A stretch of DNA of 64,000 nucleotides, taken from assembly GCF_036030735.1 (NCBI RefSeq), contig NZ_CP107928.1:4960001-5024000 (forward strand), read 5' to 3'. The notes under the pieces were generated by a model. That model was not told the origin of the DNA. It searched no databases and worked only from the letters and a program-made list of their open reading frames with translations. Origin of the DNA: Streptomyces sp. NBC_00425 (GTDB taxonomy: Bacteria; Actinomycetota; Actinomycetes; Streptomycetales; Streptomycetaceae). Positions 33,049-41,188 of the stretch are shown here, in pieces. The translations under genes and the position numbers were made by a program. Positions within the stretch are counted from its first letter, which is position 1. Every line of letters starts with the position of its first letter.

Positions 33049-34527
33049 GTGAGCATTTCCGAGCCCTTGGACGACCCGTGGGCCGACAGCGGTCCCAGTG
33101 ATCGTCTGCCCGCCTCCCGCCGCCGAGGTGACGGGGGCCGTGGACGTGAGGAGCAGCACGAGCGGGGCCGGGACAGCGGCGACTGGGAGGGCGGCGGGAC
33201 GCCTTTCGAGCGGGTGCCGCCGCAGGACCTCGACGCCGAGCAGTCCGTCCTCGGCGGCATGCTCCTGTCGAAGGACGCCATCGCGGACGTGGTGGAGGTC
33301 CTCAAGGGCCATGACTTCTACAAGCCGGCCCACGAGACGATCTACCAGGCGATCCTCGACGTCTACGCCAAGGGCGAGCCGGCCGACCCGATCACCATCG
33401 CGGCCGAGCTCACCAAGCGCGGCGAGATCAACAAGGTCGGCGGGGCCTCCTATCTCCACACCCTCGTCCAGACGGTGCCGACGGCCGCCAACGCGGAGTA
33501 CTACGCGGAGATCGTCCACGAGCGGGCGGTGCTGCGCCGACTGGTCGAGGCCGGCACCCGCATCACCCAGATGGGATACGCGGCCGACGACGACGTCGAC
33601 GAGATCGTCAACCGGGCCCAGGCGGAGATCTACGCCGTCACCGAGCAGCGCACCAGCGAGGACTACCTGCCGCTCGGCGACATCATGGAGGGCGCTCTCG
33701 ACGAGATCGAGGCGATCGGCTCGCGCAGCGGTGAGATGACGGGCGTGCCCACCGGCTTCACGGACCTCGACTCCCTCACCAACGGACTGCACCCGGGCCA
33801 GATGATCGTCATCGCGGCCCGTCCCGCCATGGGAAAGTCCACGCTCGCGCTGGACTTCGCGCGCGCGGCGTCGATCAAGCACAACCTGCCGAGCGTCATC
33901 TTCTCCCTCGAAATGGGTCGCAACGAGATCGCGATGCGTCTGCTGTCCGCCGAGGCCCGCGTCGCCCTTCACCACATGCGCTCCGGCACCATGACCGACG
34001 ACGACTGGACCCGGCTGGCCCGCCGGATGCCCGAGGTCTCCTCGGCGCCGCTCTACATCGACGACTCCCCGAACCTGTCGATGATGGAGATCCGCGCCAA
34101 GTGCCGCCGGCTGAAGCAGCGCAGCGACATCAAGCTCGTGATCATCGACTATCTGCAGCTGATGCAGGCCGGTGGCTCCAAGCGCTCCGAGAGCCGTCAG
34201 CAGGAGGTCTCGGACATGTCCCGTAACCTCAAGCTGCTGGCCAAGGAGCTGGAGGTGCCGGTGATCGCGCTCTCGCAGCTCAACCGTGGCCCCGAGCAGC
34301 GCACGGACAAGAAGCCGATGGTGTCCGACCTGCGTGAGTCCGGCTCCATCGAGCAGGACGCCGACATGGTGATCCTGCTGCACCGCGAGGACGCGTACGA
34401 GAAGGAGTCCCCGCGCGCGGGCGAGGCCGACATCATCGTGGGCAAGCACCGTAACGGTCCGACGGCCACGATCACGGTCGCCTTCCAGGGCCACTACTCA
34501 CGATTCGTGGACATGGCCCAGACCTGA
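33049..34527 (+). CDS. dnaB: Replicative DNA helicase DnaB
   Basis: A 492-residue hexameric 5'-3' helicase that opens the fork. An N-terminal DnaB domain (after a disordered Arg/Gly-rich start of about 50 residues) is followed by the RecA-like motor with Walker A ARPAMGKST (Lys263), Walker B region VIIDYLQLM and the QLNRGPEQR motif. No intein is present. GTG 33049 is supported by GGGAGGAGG at 33033-33041. It is located on the leading strand away from oriC, beside the ribosomal/ssb operon as in many actinobacteria. Confidence 0.97.
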   Translation: MSISEPLDDPWADSGPSDRLPASRRRGDGGRGREEQHERGRDSGDWEGGGTPFERVPPQDLDAEQSVLGGMLLSKDAIADVVEVLKGHDFYKPAHETIYQAILDVYAKGEPADPITIAAELTKRGEINKVGGASYLHTLVQTVPTAANAEYYAEIVHERAVLRRLVEAGTRITQMGYAADDDVDEIVNRAQAEIYAVTEQRTSEDYLPLGDIMEGALDEIEAIGSRSGEMTGVPTGFTDLDSLTNGLHPGQMIVIAARPAMGKSTLALDFARAASIKHNLPSVIFSLEMGRNEIAMRLLSAEARVALHHMRSGTMTDDDWTRLARRMPEVSSAPLYIDDSPNLSMMEIRAKCRRLKQRSDIKLVIIDYLQLMQAGGSKRSESRQQEVSDMSRNLKLLAKELEVPVIALSQLNRGPEQRTDKKPMVSDLRESGSIEQDADMVILLHREDAYEKESPRAGEADIIVGKHRNGPTATITVAFQGHYSRFVDMAQT

Positions 34528-34587
34528 TCGGCGAGCCCCGGGCCAAATGAACTCGACGCCGAGGGTTCCGGCGGGTGGACTGGGCCC

Positions 34588-35973
34588 ATGACGACACCTC
34601 AGGAAGGCCTGCTGGCCGGCACCCGTCGGGCGCTGCTGCACCGGATCGCCGTGGCCCAGTCGGAGGGCCGGGCCCCGTCGCTCGTCGCCGCGGTCGTAAG
34701 GGACGGGCAGGCCGTGTGGCACGGGTCGCGGACCTCGGTCGAGGGACACGCACCGGACCACAACGTGCAGTACCGGATCGGCTCGATCACCAAGACCTTC
34801 ACCGCCGTCCTCGTGCTGCGGCTGCGTGACGAGGGTGCGCTCGGCCTCGATGACCCGCTGGAGAAGCACCTGCCCGGCACCGGCGCGGGCGAGGCCACCG
34901 TGGCCGAACTGCTCTCCCACACCGCCGGGTTGGCCGCCGAGTCGCCTGGCCCGTGGTGGGAGCGCACTCCGGGCTCGCTGCGCCCCGAACTCGCCGACGT
35001 CCTGGGTGATCAGGCCGCTCCCTGCGCTGCCGGACGTCGGTATCACTACTCGAACGTCGGCTATACCCTCCTGGGCGCCCTCGTGGAGAAGCTCCGCGGG
35101 GTCCCCTGGGAAGAGGCGGTGCGGCGCGAGGTGATCGAACCGCTGGGGCTGTCGCGCACGGGTGTCCGGCCGCAGGCGCCGGCGGCGGGAGGCTGGGCGG
35201 TGCATCCGTGGGCCGACGTCATGCAGCCCGAGCCCGTCGAGGACTTCGGGCGCATGGCCTCCGCGGGACAGCTCTGGTCCACGACCGGCGACCTAGCACG
35301 CTTCGCCGCCTTTCTGGCGCACGGCGACGACCGGGTGCTCGGCGTGGAGACCCTGCGCGAGATGCAGACGCCGTCCGCGCCCGCCGGTCCGGGGGATCTG
35401 GCCGAGGGAGCCACCTATGGTCTCGGGCTGCAGATCCAGCAGCGTGACGGCCGCCTGCTCGTGGGGCACTCAGGGTCGGTGCCGGGCTTCCTTGCGTCCC
35501 TCACGATCGGCGTGGCGGACGACGTGGCCGCTGTGGTGCTCGCCAACTGCACATCCGGCCTCATGGTGTCCCAGGTGGCGTCCGATCTCGTACGCATCGT
35601 CGCCGACGCCGAGCCGCGGATCCCCGAGCCCTGGTGCCCGTTGCCGGAAGTCGACGCGGCCGTACTGGAGTTGGCGGGGCAGTGGTACTGGGGCACGAGC
35701 GCTTTCGCTCTGCGGGTCACGGCCGACGGGCTCGTCTCCCTGGGGCCGCTGTCCGACGGCGGCCGGCGTTCCCGGTTCCGGCCGAACGGGGACGGTACCT
35801 GGACCGGCCTGGAGGGCTACTACGCCGGAGAGCCCCTGAAGGCCGTACGGCGGCCCGACGGGAGCGTGGACCACCTGGACCTGGGGTCGTTCGTGTTCAC
35901 GCGCCAGCCGTACGACGAGGGGGCCGCAGTGCCCGGTGGAGTCGCCCCGGGGGGATGGCGGGGGATCGCCTGA
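34588..35973 (+). CDS. Serine hydrolase, beta-lactamase/DD-peptidase superfamily
   Basis: A 461-residue protein of the class C beta-lactamase fold. The nucleophile motif S66ITK, the YSN triad element (YHYSNVGYTLLG) and an HSG-type third motif (LVGHSGSVPG) are all present, so it should be catalytically active. No signal peptide or membrane helix is seen, suggesting a cytoplasmic esterase or peptidase rather than a secreted lactamase. An extra C-terminal beta domain (about 360-460, WYWGTSAFALRVTADG) follows. Start ATG 34588 with a weak GGGTGG site. It is followed by a parS palindrome. Confidence 0.85.
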   Translation: MTTPQEGLLAGTRRALLHRIAVAQSEGRAPSLVAAVVRDGQAVWHGSRTSVEGHAPDHNVQYRIGSITKTFTAVLVLRLRDEGALGLDDPLEKHLPGTGAGEATVAELLSHTAGLAAESPGPWWERTPGSLRPELADVLGDQAAPCAAGRRYHYSNVGYTLLGALVEKLRGVPWEEAVRREVIEPLGLSRTGVRPQAPAAGGWAVHPWADVMQPEPVEDFGRMASAGQLWSTTGDLARFAAFLAHGDDRVLGVETLREMQTPSAPAGPGDLAEGATYGLGLQIQQRDGRLLVGHSGSVPGFLASLTIGVADDVAAVVLANCTSGLMVSQVASDLVRIVADAEPRIPEPWCPLPEVDAAVLELAGQWYWGTSAFALRVTADGLVSLGPLSDGGRRSRFRPNGDGTWTGLEGYYAGEPLKAVRRPDGSVDHLDLGSFVFTRQPYDEGAAVPGGVAPGGWRGIA

Positions 35974-36019
35974 CCGGCCTGCGGGCGGAACGGGGCGGGA
36001 GGCCGGATGCCGACGAAGG

Positions 36020-36053
36020 GAGGCGCCCTGTTTCACGTGAAACAGGGCGCCTC
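36020..36053. terminator. 34-bp perfect palindrome built around parS
   Basis: GAGGCGCCCT, the parS core, and AGGGCGCCTC, between the convergent serine hydrolase and GNAT genes. It is likely a bidirectional terminator as well as a ParB site. Confidence 0.75.
36030..36043. other. parS: parS site 12 (perfect)
   Basis: GTTTCACGTGAAAC at the centre of the palindrome. Confidence 0.96.
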
Positions 36054-36080
36054 TCCGGCCTGGTGTTCCGCTCCCGGGTC

Positions 36081-36533
36081 TCAGAGTTGCAGCTTGAAGC
36101 CGACGTGTGAGGCGGTGAAGCCGAGTCGTTCGTAGAACCGGTGGGCGTCGGTGCGAGTGGTGTCCGAGGTCAACTGCACGAGTTGGCAGTTCTCCCCGCG
36201 GGACTCTTCGATCGCCCACTCGATGAACCGGGTGCCCAGACCGCTGCCGCGCTCGTCGGCGTGTACGCGCACCCCTTCGATGATCGACCTGGTCGCACCC
36301 CGCCGGGACAGACCCGGCACGATCGTCAGCTGCAGCGTGCCGACGACGCGTCCCTCGCGTACGGCGACGACCAATCGCTGGTTGGGGTCGGCGGTCAACC
36401 GTTCCAGAGCGGCCAGATAGGGACCCAGGTCGTCCGGCGACTCGCGCTGCGCGCCCAGCGGGTCGTCCGCGAGCATGCCGACGATCGCGGGAAGGTCCTC
36501 AGCGACCGCGGCTCGTATTTCAAGATCTCCCAT
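36081..36533 (-). CDS. GNAT-family N-acetyltransferase
   Basis: A 150-residue acetyltransferase with a complete GNAT core: GDLEIRAAVAEDLPAIVGML start, VVGTLQLTIVPGL beta strands, acetyl-CoA loop ADERGSGLGTRFIEWA, and CQLVQLTSDTTRTDAHRFYERLGF near the end. It resembles small-amine or glutamine-type acetyltransferases; the substrate is not predictable. It lies 15 bases downstream of the MarR-type gene on the same strand, so both are probably co-transcribed. Confidence 0.88.
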   Translation of the reverse strand: MGDLEIRAAVAEDLPAIVGMLADDPLGAQRESPDDLGPYLAALERLTADPNQRLVVAVREGRVVGTLQLTIVPGLSRRGATRSIIEGVRVHADERGSGLGTRFIEWAIEESRGENCQLVQLTSDTTRTDAHRFYERLGFTASHVGFKLQL

Positions 36534-36548
36534 GGCGCCACCCTAGGT

Positions 36549-37016
36549 TCATGCGGCGGCAGCAGGTGCCTTGAGTGACTCCACGACCCGGACCAGGGGA
36601 GCCAGCTCCGGGGTCTCGGCGGCTTCGTCGAGGGCCTCACGCAGGGCGGCGTCGTTGGTCGGACGCGCGGCGGCGAGCAGTGTCAGGCCGGCTTCGGTGA
36701 CGTTGGTGTAGATGCCCCGGCGGTCGGTGGGGCAGAGGTAACGCTCGAGGAGCCCGCGGTCCTCGAGCCGGGTGACGAGCCGGGTCGTGGCGCTCTGGCT
36801 GAGAACGACCGCGTCGGCCACCTGCTTCATCTGCAGATGCCCTCCGTCGCCGTCGTGCTGTCGGCTGAGCACGTCGAGCAGGGAGTACTCGCGCACGCTC
36901 AGGTCGTGCCCGGCCTGCAGGGCGCGCTCGATGTGGGCCTCGATTCTCCCGTGCAGAAGGGAGAGCGCGCACCAGCCCTGGGCGAGAGCAGTGAGCGCGG
37001 GGTCCGTCGCAGTCAT
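36549..37016 (-). CDS. MarR-family transcriptional regulator
   Basis: A 155-residue winged-helix repressor: MKQVADAVVLSQSATTRLVTRLEDRGLLER is the recognition helix and wing region. GGAGGAG precedes ATG 37016; the frame open to 37115 is not needed. It is divergent from an MFS exporter across a 141-base, AT-rich spacer, the classic layout of a repressor controlling a drug exporter on ligand binding. The downstream GNAT may belong to the same response. Confidence 0.9.
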   Translation of the reverse strand: MTATDPALTALAQGWCALSLLHGRIEAHIERALQAGHDLSVREYSLLDVLSRQHDGDGGHLQMKQVADAVVLSQSATTRLVTRLEDRGLLERYLCPTDRRGIYTNVTEAGLTLLAAARPTNDAALREALDEAAETPELAPLVRVVESLKAPAAAA

Positions 37017-37099
37017 GGGCGTTCTCCTCCGTCCCGGGCGGCTGACACCAGGATAGGCCAGTACCGAGACAGTCGGCGTTTGCGGATAGCCCGCGTATG

Positions 37100-37134
37100 C
37101 AATTATTGTAGGCAAGCGTTAAGTGCTTCTGCAA
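37100..37134. promoter_or_regulatory. Candidate MarR operator
   Basis: An AT-rich island in the marR-MFS spacer containing CAATTATTG (37100-37108) and an imperfect inverted repeat, TTGTAGGCAAGC (37106-37117) with GCTTCTGCAA (37125-37134). It is placed to repress both divergent genes. Confidence 0.45.
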
Positions 37135-37157
37135 TCATCTGGAAGGGGCTGCCTCTC

Positions 37158-38375
37158 ATGCCTCTCGCGCTTCTGGCTCTCGCGGTCGGGGCCTTCGGGA
37201 TCGGAACGACCGAATTCGTGATCATGGGGCTATTGCCCGAGGTCGCAGGTGATTTCGGTGTCTCCATCCCCACCGCGGGCCTCCTGGTGACGGGCTACGC
37301 CCTCGGCGTCATGTTCGGTGCTCCACTGATGACCGTTCTCGGCACCAAGGTGTCCCGCAAGCGGATGCTGATGGTGCTGATGGGCCTGTTCATCGTGGGT
37401 AACCTGCTGTCCGCCGTCGCCCCGACCTTCGCCGTGATGCTGACAGGCCGTGTCGTGGCCTCTCTGGCGCACGGGGCTTTCTTCGGCATCGGATCGGTCG
37501 TCGCCGCCGACCTCGTCGCCCCCGACAAGAAAGCCGGCGCCATCGCGATGATGTTCACCGGGCTCACCGTCGCCAACGTGGTCGGCGTCCCGCTGGGCAC
37601 GCTGGTCGGCCAGACCGTCGGCTGGCGGTTCACGTTCGCCGTCGTCGCCGCGCTGGGCGTCGTGGGTCTCGTGGGCATCGCCCGGCTCGTGCCCGAGATG
37701 CCGCGGACCGCAGGCGTACACCTGCGGCACGAACTGGCCGCCTTCAAGAACGCCCAGGTCCTGCTCGCCATGGCGATGACCGTCCTCGGCTTCGGCGGCG
37801 TCTTCGCGGCCATCACCTACATCGCGCCGATGATGACCCACGTGGCGGGCTTCGCCGACGGGTCCGTCACCTGGCTGCTGGTCCTCTTCGGGCTCGGGAT
37901 GGTGGGCGGGAACCTCGTCGGCGGCAGGTACGCCGACCGTGCCCTGATGCCCCTGCTGTACGTGTCCCTGGGCGCCCTGGCGGTCGTCCTGGGGCTGTTC
38001 ACCCTGACCGCTCACCACAAGATCCTCGCGGCCGTCACCGTCGTCCTCATCGGCGCTCTCGGCTTCGCCACCGTCCCGCCGCTGCAGAAACGCGTCCTGG
38101 ACCAGGCGCACGGCGCTCCGACGCTCGCGTCGGCGGTGAACATCGGCGCCTTCAACCTGGGCAACGCGCTGTCCGCCTGGCTCGGAGGCATGGTCATCTC
38201 CGCCGGTCTGGGCTACACCGCGCCGAACTGGGTGGGAGCGACCCTCGCCGCGGGCGCGCTCGTCCTCGCCGTCGTCTCCGCTGCCCTGGAGCGCCGTGGC
38301 GGCACCGCCGGCCGACCCGGTCTCCTGGTCGCCGAGGGCGCCGGCGACGGGCGGCGGGCCGCTGCCCGACACTGA
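37158..38375 (+). CDS. MFS transporter, DHA1-type drug exporter
   Basis: A 405-residue, 12-helix proton antiporter. The start LALAVGAFGIGTTEFVIMGLLPEVAGDF is typical of the DHA1 chloramphenicol/arabinose-exporter-like branch, and the loop 2-3 signature GTKVSRKRMLM is present. GGAAGGGG precedes ATG 37158. It is controlled, by layout, by the divergent MarR gene. It converges with the following GNAT gene. Confidence 0.88.
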   Translation: MPLALLALAVGAFGIGTTEFVIMGLLPEVAGDFGVSIPTAGLLVTGYALGVMFGAPLMTVLGTKVSRKRMLMVLMGLFIVGNLLSAVAPTFAVMLTGRVVASLAHGAFFGIGSVVAADLVAPDKKAGAIAMMFTGLTVANVVGVPLGTLVGQTVGWRFTFAVVAALGVVGLVGIARLVPEMPRTAGVHLRHELAAFKNAQVLLAMAMTVLGFGGVFAAITYIAPMMTHVAGFADGSVTWLLVLFGLGMVGGNLVGGRYADRALMPLLYVSLGALAVVLGLFTLTAHHKILAAVTVVLIGALGFATVPPLQKRVLDQAHGAPTLASAVNIGAFNLGNALSAWLGGMVISAGLGYTAPNWVGATLAAGALVLAVVSAALERRGGTAGRPGLLVAEGAGDGRRAAARH

Positions 38376-38436
38376 TCAGCCGGCGTACGCCTGTGCCTCA
38401 GTTCGCCCGCTCCTCAGCTGTCGTCAGGCGCTTTCG

Positions 38437-39303
38437 TCAGCCGGCGGCCACGGTCAGTGGAGCGAAGCGCCGGCGCCAGTCCCCTGGCAACTCCGGGATG
38501 CCGTAGGTCATCACGGAGTTGAAGGCGACCGACTCCAGTCCTCCGGCCTTCGCCCACGACAGCAGCTCCTCGTGCCGTACGTCGATGTCCGTGCGCAGCG
38601 GCCGGTCGGTGCGGTCCGCGAGCGAGGCCAGAAGGGATTGCGCGGTCTTCGTGTCCCGGGCGATCAACGGACCGACGACCTGCGTGTCCATGTTGGGCCA
38701 GGTCGCCGAGTAGCCGATGATCCGGCCGGACTCCTCGGCGACCCGGAACTGGTCGGCGAAGGCGGGCAGGCGGGTGATCACATGCGTGCGGTCGGCCCCG
38801 AAGACCTCCTCGTCGAGGCGCAGGATCGAGGGGAGGTCCTCGGCCGTGGCGGCGCGGGTCGTGACGTCCGGCGCCGGGACGCCCAGGGTGAGACGCCCGC
38901 GCAGCATTTCCGCCCGGCCCGTGGTTTTGAAGCCGAGCTCCTCATAGAGCGGACGCCCGTTCGGTGTCGCGTGCAGGGTCAAGGGCGTGGTGCCCATCAG
39001 GGAGACGATGTGCCGCATGAGGCGTCGGCCGACGCCTCGCCGGGCGTGCCGCTCGGCGACCAGCACCATGCCGACGGCCCCGAAGGAAGGGCGGCCGTAC
39101 GGGCCGTACTCGGTGACGACACAGGCACTGACGAGGCCTCCGTCCGGGTCGTCGATGCCGTAACCCGTCCCGGCTGACAGGAGGAGGCCCCACTTGTGCT
39201 CCTCGCGTGGCCACCCCCGATCCTCGGACAAGTCGGCGCAGGCGGCGAGATCGCGGTGCGTCAGACGGCGGATGGGCAGATCAGTGAGGGAAGGAGTCGG
39301 CAC
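38437..39303 (-). CDS. GNAT-family acetyltransferase, two-domain
   Basis: A protein of about 288 residues. An N-terminal GNAT domain has the acetyl-CoA loop ERHARRGVGRRLMRHI, and an SCP2-like/second GNAT-type C-terminal domain (about 150-288, TTRAATAEDLPSILRLDEEVFGADR) is fused to it, as in the YitI/Eis-like double-GNAT group. I chose GTG 39303 because the upstream frame runs through a parS site and looks non-coding; the ribosome-binding site is weak, so the start is uncertain. Substrate unknown. Confidence 0.8.
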   Translation of the reverse strand: MPTPSLTDLPIRRLTHRDLAACADLSEDRGWPREEHKWGLLLSAGTGYGIDDPDGGLVSACVVTEYGPYGRPSFGAVGMVLVAERHARRGVGRRLMRHIVSLMGTTPLTLHATPNGRPLYEELGFKTTGRAEMLRGRLTLGVPAPDVTTRAATAEDLPSILRLDEEVFGADRTHVITRLPAFADQFRVAEESGRIIGYSATWPNMDTQVVGPLIARDTKTAQSLLASLADRTDRPLRTDIDVRHEELLSWAKAGGLESVAFNSVMTYGIPELPGDWRRRFAPLTVAAG

Positions 39304-39403
39304 GCCGCTCAGGCTGTCCGAACAGCGCTGTTGGCGTCCACTCGTTTCCCCTCGAGCGCACGTGCTTTTGGCCACCCCGCTACTCGGATGCTGAGCGAGA
39401 GGT

Positions 39404-39417
39404 GTTTCACGTGAAAC
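39404..39417. other. parS: parS site 13 (perfect)
   Basis: GTTTCACGTGAAAC in the spacer between the NUDIX and two-domain GNAT genes. Confidence 0.96.
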
Positions 39418-39484
39418 GTGGACCGGGACCCAGCCCGAGCGCTGCACGCCGGTACCCGGTGTCGCGCCCTGGAGGATCTGGACG

Positions 39485-39967
39485 TCAGCCGAGGTCGGGT
39501 GCGTGCATGGCACGGACGCCCTCGATGTTGCCGTCGAGGTAGTGCCGCAGTGACAGCGGCACCAGATGGACGGAGGCGATCCCGACGCGGGTGAACGGCA
39601 CACGGACGATCTCGTACTCGCCGGCCGGTTCCTCGATCTCGGGGCCGTGTCGCTGTGCCGGGTCCATGGACTCCAGACGGCAGACGAAGAAGTGCTGCAC
39701 CTTCACGCCGGTCGCACCGCCGTCGTCGCCGATGTGCTCGACGGTGTCCACGAAACAGGGGACCACATCAGTGATCTTGGCGCCCAGTTCCTCGTGGACT
39801 TCGCGGTGCAGGGCGTCCACGACGGTCGCGTCGTCCGGCTCGACCCCGCCACCGGGCGTGACCCAGTAGGGATCCACACCGGGCTTGGTGCGTTTGATCA
39901 GGATCAGGTTGTCGCCATCAAGCAGTACGGCTCGTGCGGTGCGCTTGACCACGGGTCGGACGGTCAT
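39485..39967 (-). CDS. NUDIX hydrolase
   Basis: A 160-residue NUDIX-fold protein that cleaves nucleoside-diphosphate-X substrates. The NUDIX box reads GGVEPDDATVVDALHREVHEELGA. The metal-binding REVHEELG part is intact, but the first Glu of the consensus GX5EX7REUXEEXGU is Ala; that Glu is not one of the main Mg ligands, so activity is likely retained. ATG 39967 has no good ribosome-binding site, and a one-mismatch parS lies just upstream. Confidence 0.87.
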   Translation of the reverse strand: MTVRPVVKRTARAVLLDGDNLILIKRTKPGVDPYWVTPGGGVEPDDATVVDALHREVHEELGAKITDVVPCFVDTVEHIGDDGGATGVKVQHFFVCRLESMDPAQRHGPEIEEPAGEYEIVRVPFTRVGIASVHLVPLSLRHYLDGNIEGVRAMHAPDLG

Positions 39968-39988
39968 GGGAGAAATGTGGCCCGGCTG

Positions 39989-40002
39989 GTTCCACGTGAA
40001 AC
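39989..40002. other. parS: parS-like site 14 (one mismatch)
   Basis: GTTCCACGTGAAAC, differing from consensus at position 4. It lies between the NUDIX and LysR genes. Confidence 0.7.
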
Positions 40003-40055
40003 ATCGTGATGCGTGACCAGACCGAGCCAGACTGTGACATCGCCCGAAAACGGCG

Positions 40056-40961
40056 TCAGCACCACGCTGCAGCGGCCGCCAGCAAGCGCTCGTGGGCCCT
40101 TGCCACCTGGGGCACGGCCAGTGTTCCGGTGCGCACGACCAGGACGTACGTGCGCAGTGGAGGCACCGCCGGCTCATGCAGCGCGACGACCTCACCGCGT
40201 TCGAGAGCGGCCGCGCACAGATAGCGGGGCAACACCGCCAGGCCCGCTCCGGCGATCGCGCAGGCGAGCACCGCGCGGAGGTCGGGAACGATGACGGCGC
40301 CCGAGGCCGCCGGGTCGGAGTCGAAGACCGCGGCCCAGTAGCGGGACACCAGGGGAAGTGACTCATGAACCTCGATGACGGGCAGGTTCTCCAGCGCGGT
40401 CGCGCCCTTGCGGCACAGCTTCCCGGCGTCGATCAGCTCGTCCCATCGAGGGGCGGCGACCAGGACGTGCTCCTCGTCGCACAGCGGGGTGGCCGTCAGG
40501 AGTGGCCCGCGTGGCCGGACCGTGCTGATGGCCAGGTCGTGATGCCCGGCGGCCAGGCCCTCCAGGACCTCTTCGGCGTTGCCGAAGGCGGCGCGCACGG
40601 TGAACCCGTGCCCGTCGTCGAGGGACGGTCCGGTGAGCGCCGGCAGGGCCCGCTCGGCGGTGAACTCGGGAGGCCCGGCCAGATGCAGCGTGCGCTCGGC
40701 GGACTCGTCGTCCAGGCCGGTCTGGGCGATCTCCGCCAGGGCGTCGAGATGCGGAGCGGCCTTGTGGGCGAGCTCGTCGCCGATGCTGGTCGGGGTGACG
40801 CCGCGAGCCTGACGCAGGAACAGGGGGCGTCCCAACTGCCGCTCCAGGGTGCGGATCTGAGAGGTGACGGCCGGCTGGGACAGGCCCAGCAGAGCGGCGG
40901 CGCGGGTGAAGGAGCCGGCCCGGTGCACGGTCACGAACGTGCGCAACAAGGCCAGATCCAT
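40056..40961 (-). CDS. LysR-family transcriptional regulator
   Basis: A 301-residue LTTR. The N-terminal winged helix is clear (MDLALLRTFVTVHRAGSFTR, LSQPAVTSQIRTLERQLG), followed by a co-inducer-binding domain. AGAGGAGGAAG precedes ATG 40961. It lies downstream of, and on the same strand as, the PLP enzyme gene, behind two hairpins, so it probably has its own promoter. Nearby TATAAATAAGTCGATAG (about 41014-41030) is an AT-rich region suitable for it. The target is unknown. Confidence 0.9.
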   Translation of the reverse strand: MDLALLRTFVTVHRAGSFTRAAALLGLSQPAVTSQIRTLERQLGRPLFLRQARGVTPTSIGDELAHKAAPHLDALAEIAQTGLDDESAERTLHLAGPPEFTAERALPALTGPSLDDGHGFTVRAAFGNAEEVLEGLAAGHHDLAISTVRPRGPLLTATPLCDEEHVLVAAPRWDELIDAGKLCRKGATALENLPVIEVHESLPLVSRYWAAVFDSDPAASGAVIVPDLRAVLACAIAGAGLAVLPRYLCAAALERGEVVALHEPAVPPLRTYVLVVRTGTLAVPQVARAHERLLAAAAAWC

Positions 40962-41085
40962 GGCGCTTCCTCCTCTTTCCCGACTCCCTCCCGGCTCCGA
41001 GGCAGGGCTCAACTATAAATAAGTCGATAGGTCTCTGCCGCTAGAGTGATTGGACACTGACACAGAGTCAACTAGCCTTGTGGAC

Positions 41086-41145
41086 GCGGTTCTTCGCGCG
41101 CAGAACCGCGGGCGGTCCGAGCCACGAGGGGGGAGGCTCGGACCG
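41086..41145 (-). terminator. Two tandem hairpins after the PLP enzyme gene
   Basis: An 8-bp stem (41086-41093 with 41102-41109) and an 11-bp stem (41113-41123 with 41135-41145) between the PLP-enzyme stop and the LysR start, read on the minus strand. Confidence 0.6.
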
Positions 41146-41188
41146 TCCGTCGCGGTCGGGGGACGCCCGCAGGGGGTTCCTGACCTGG

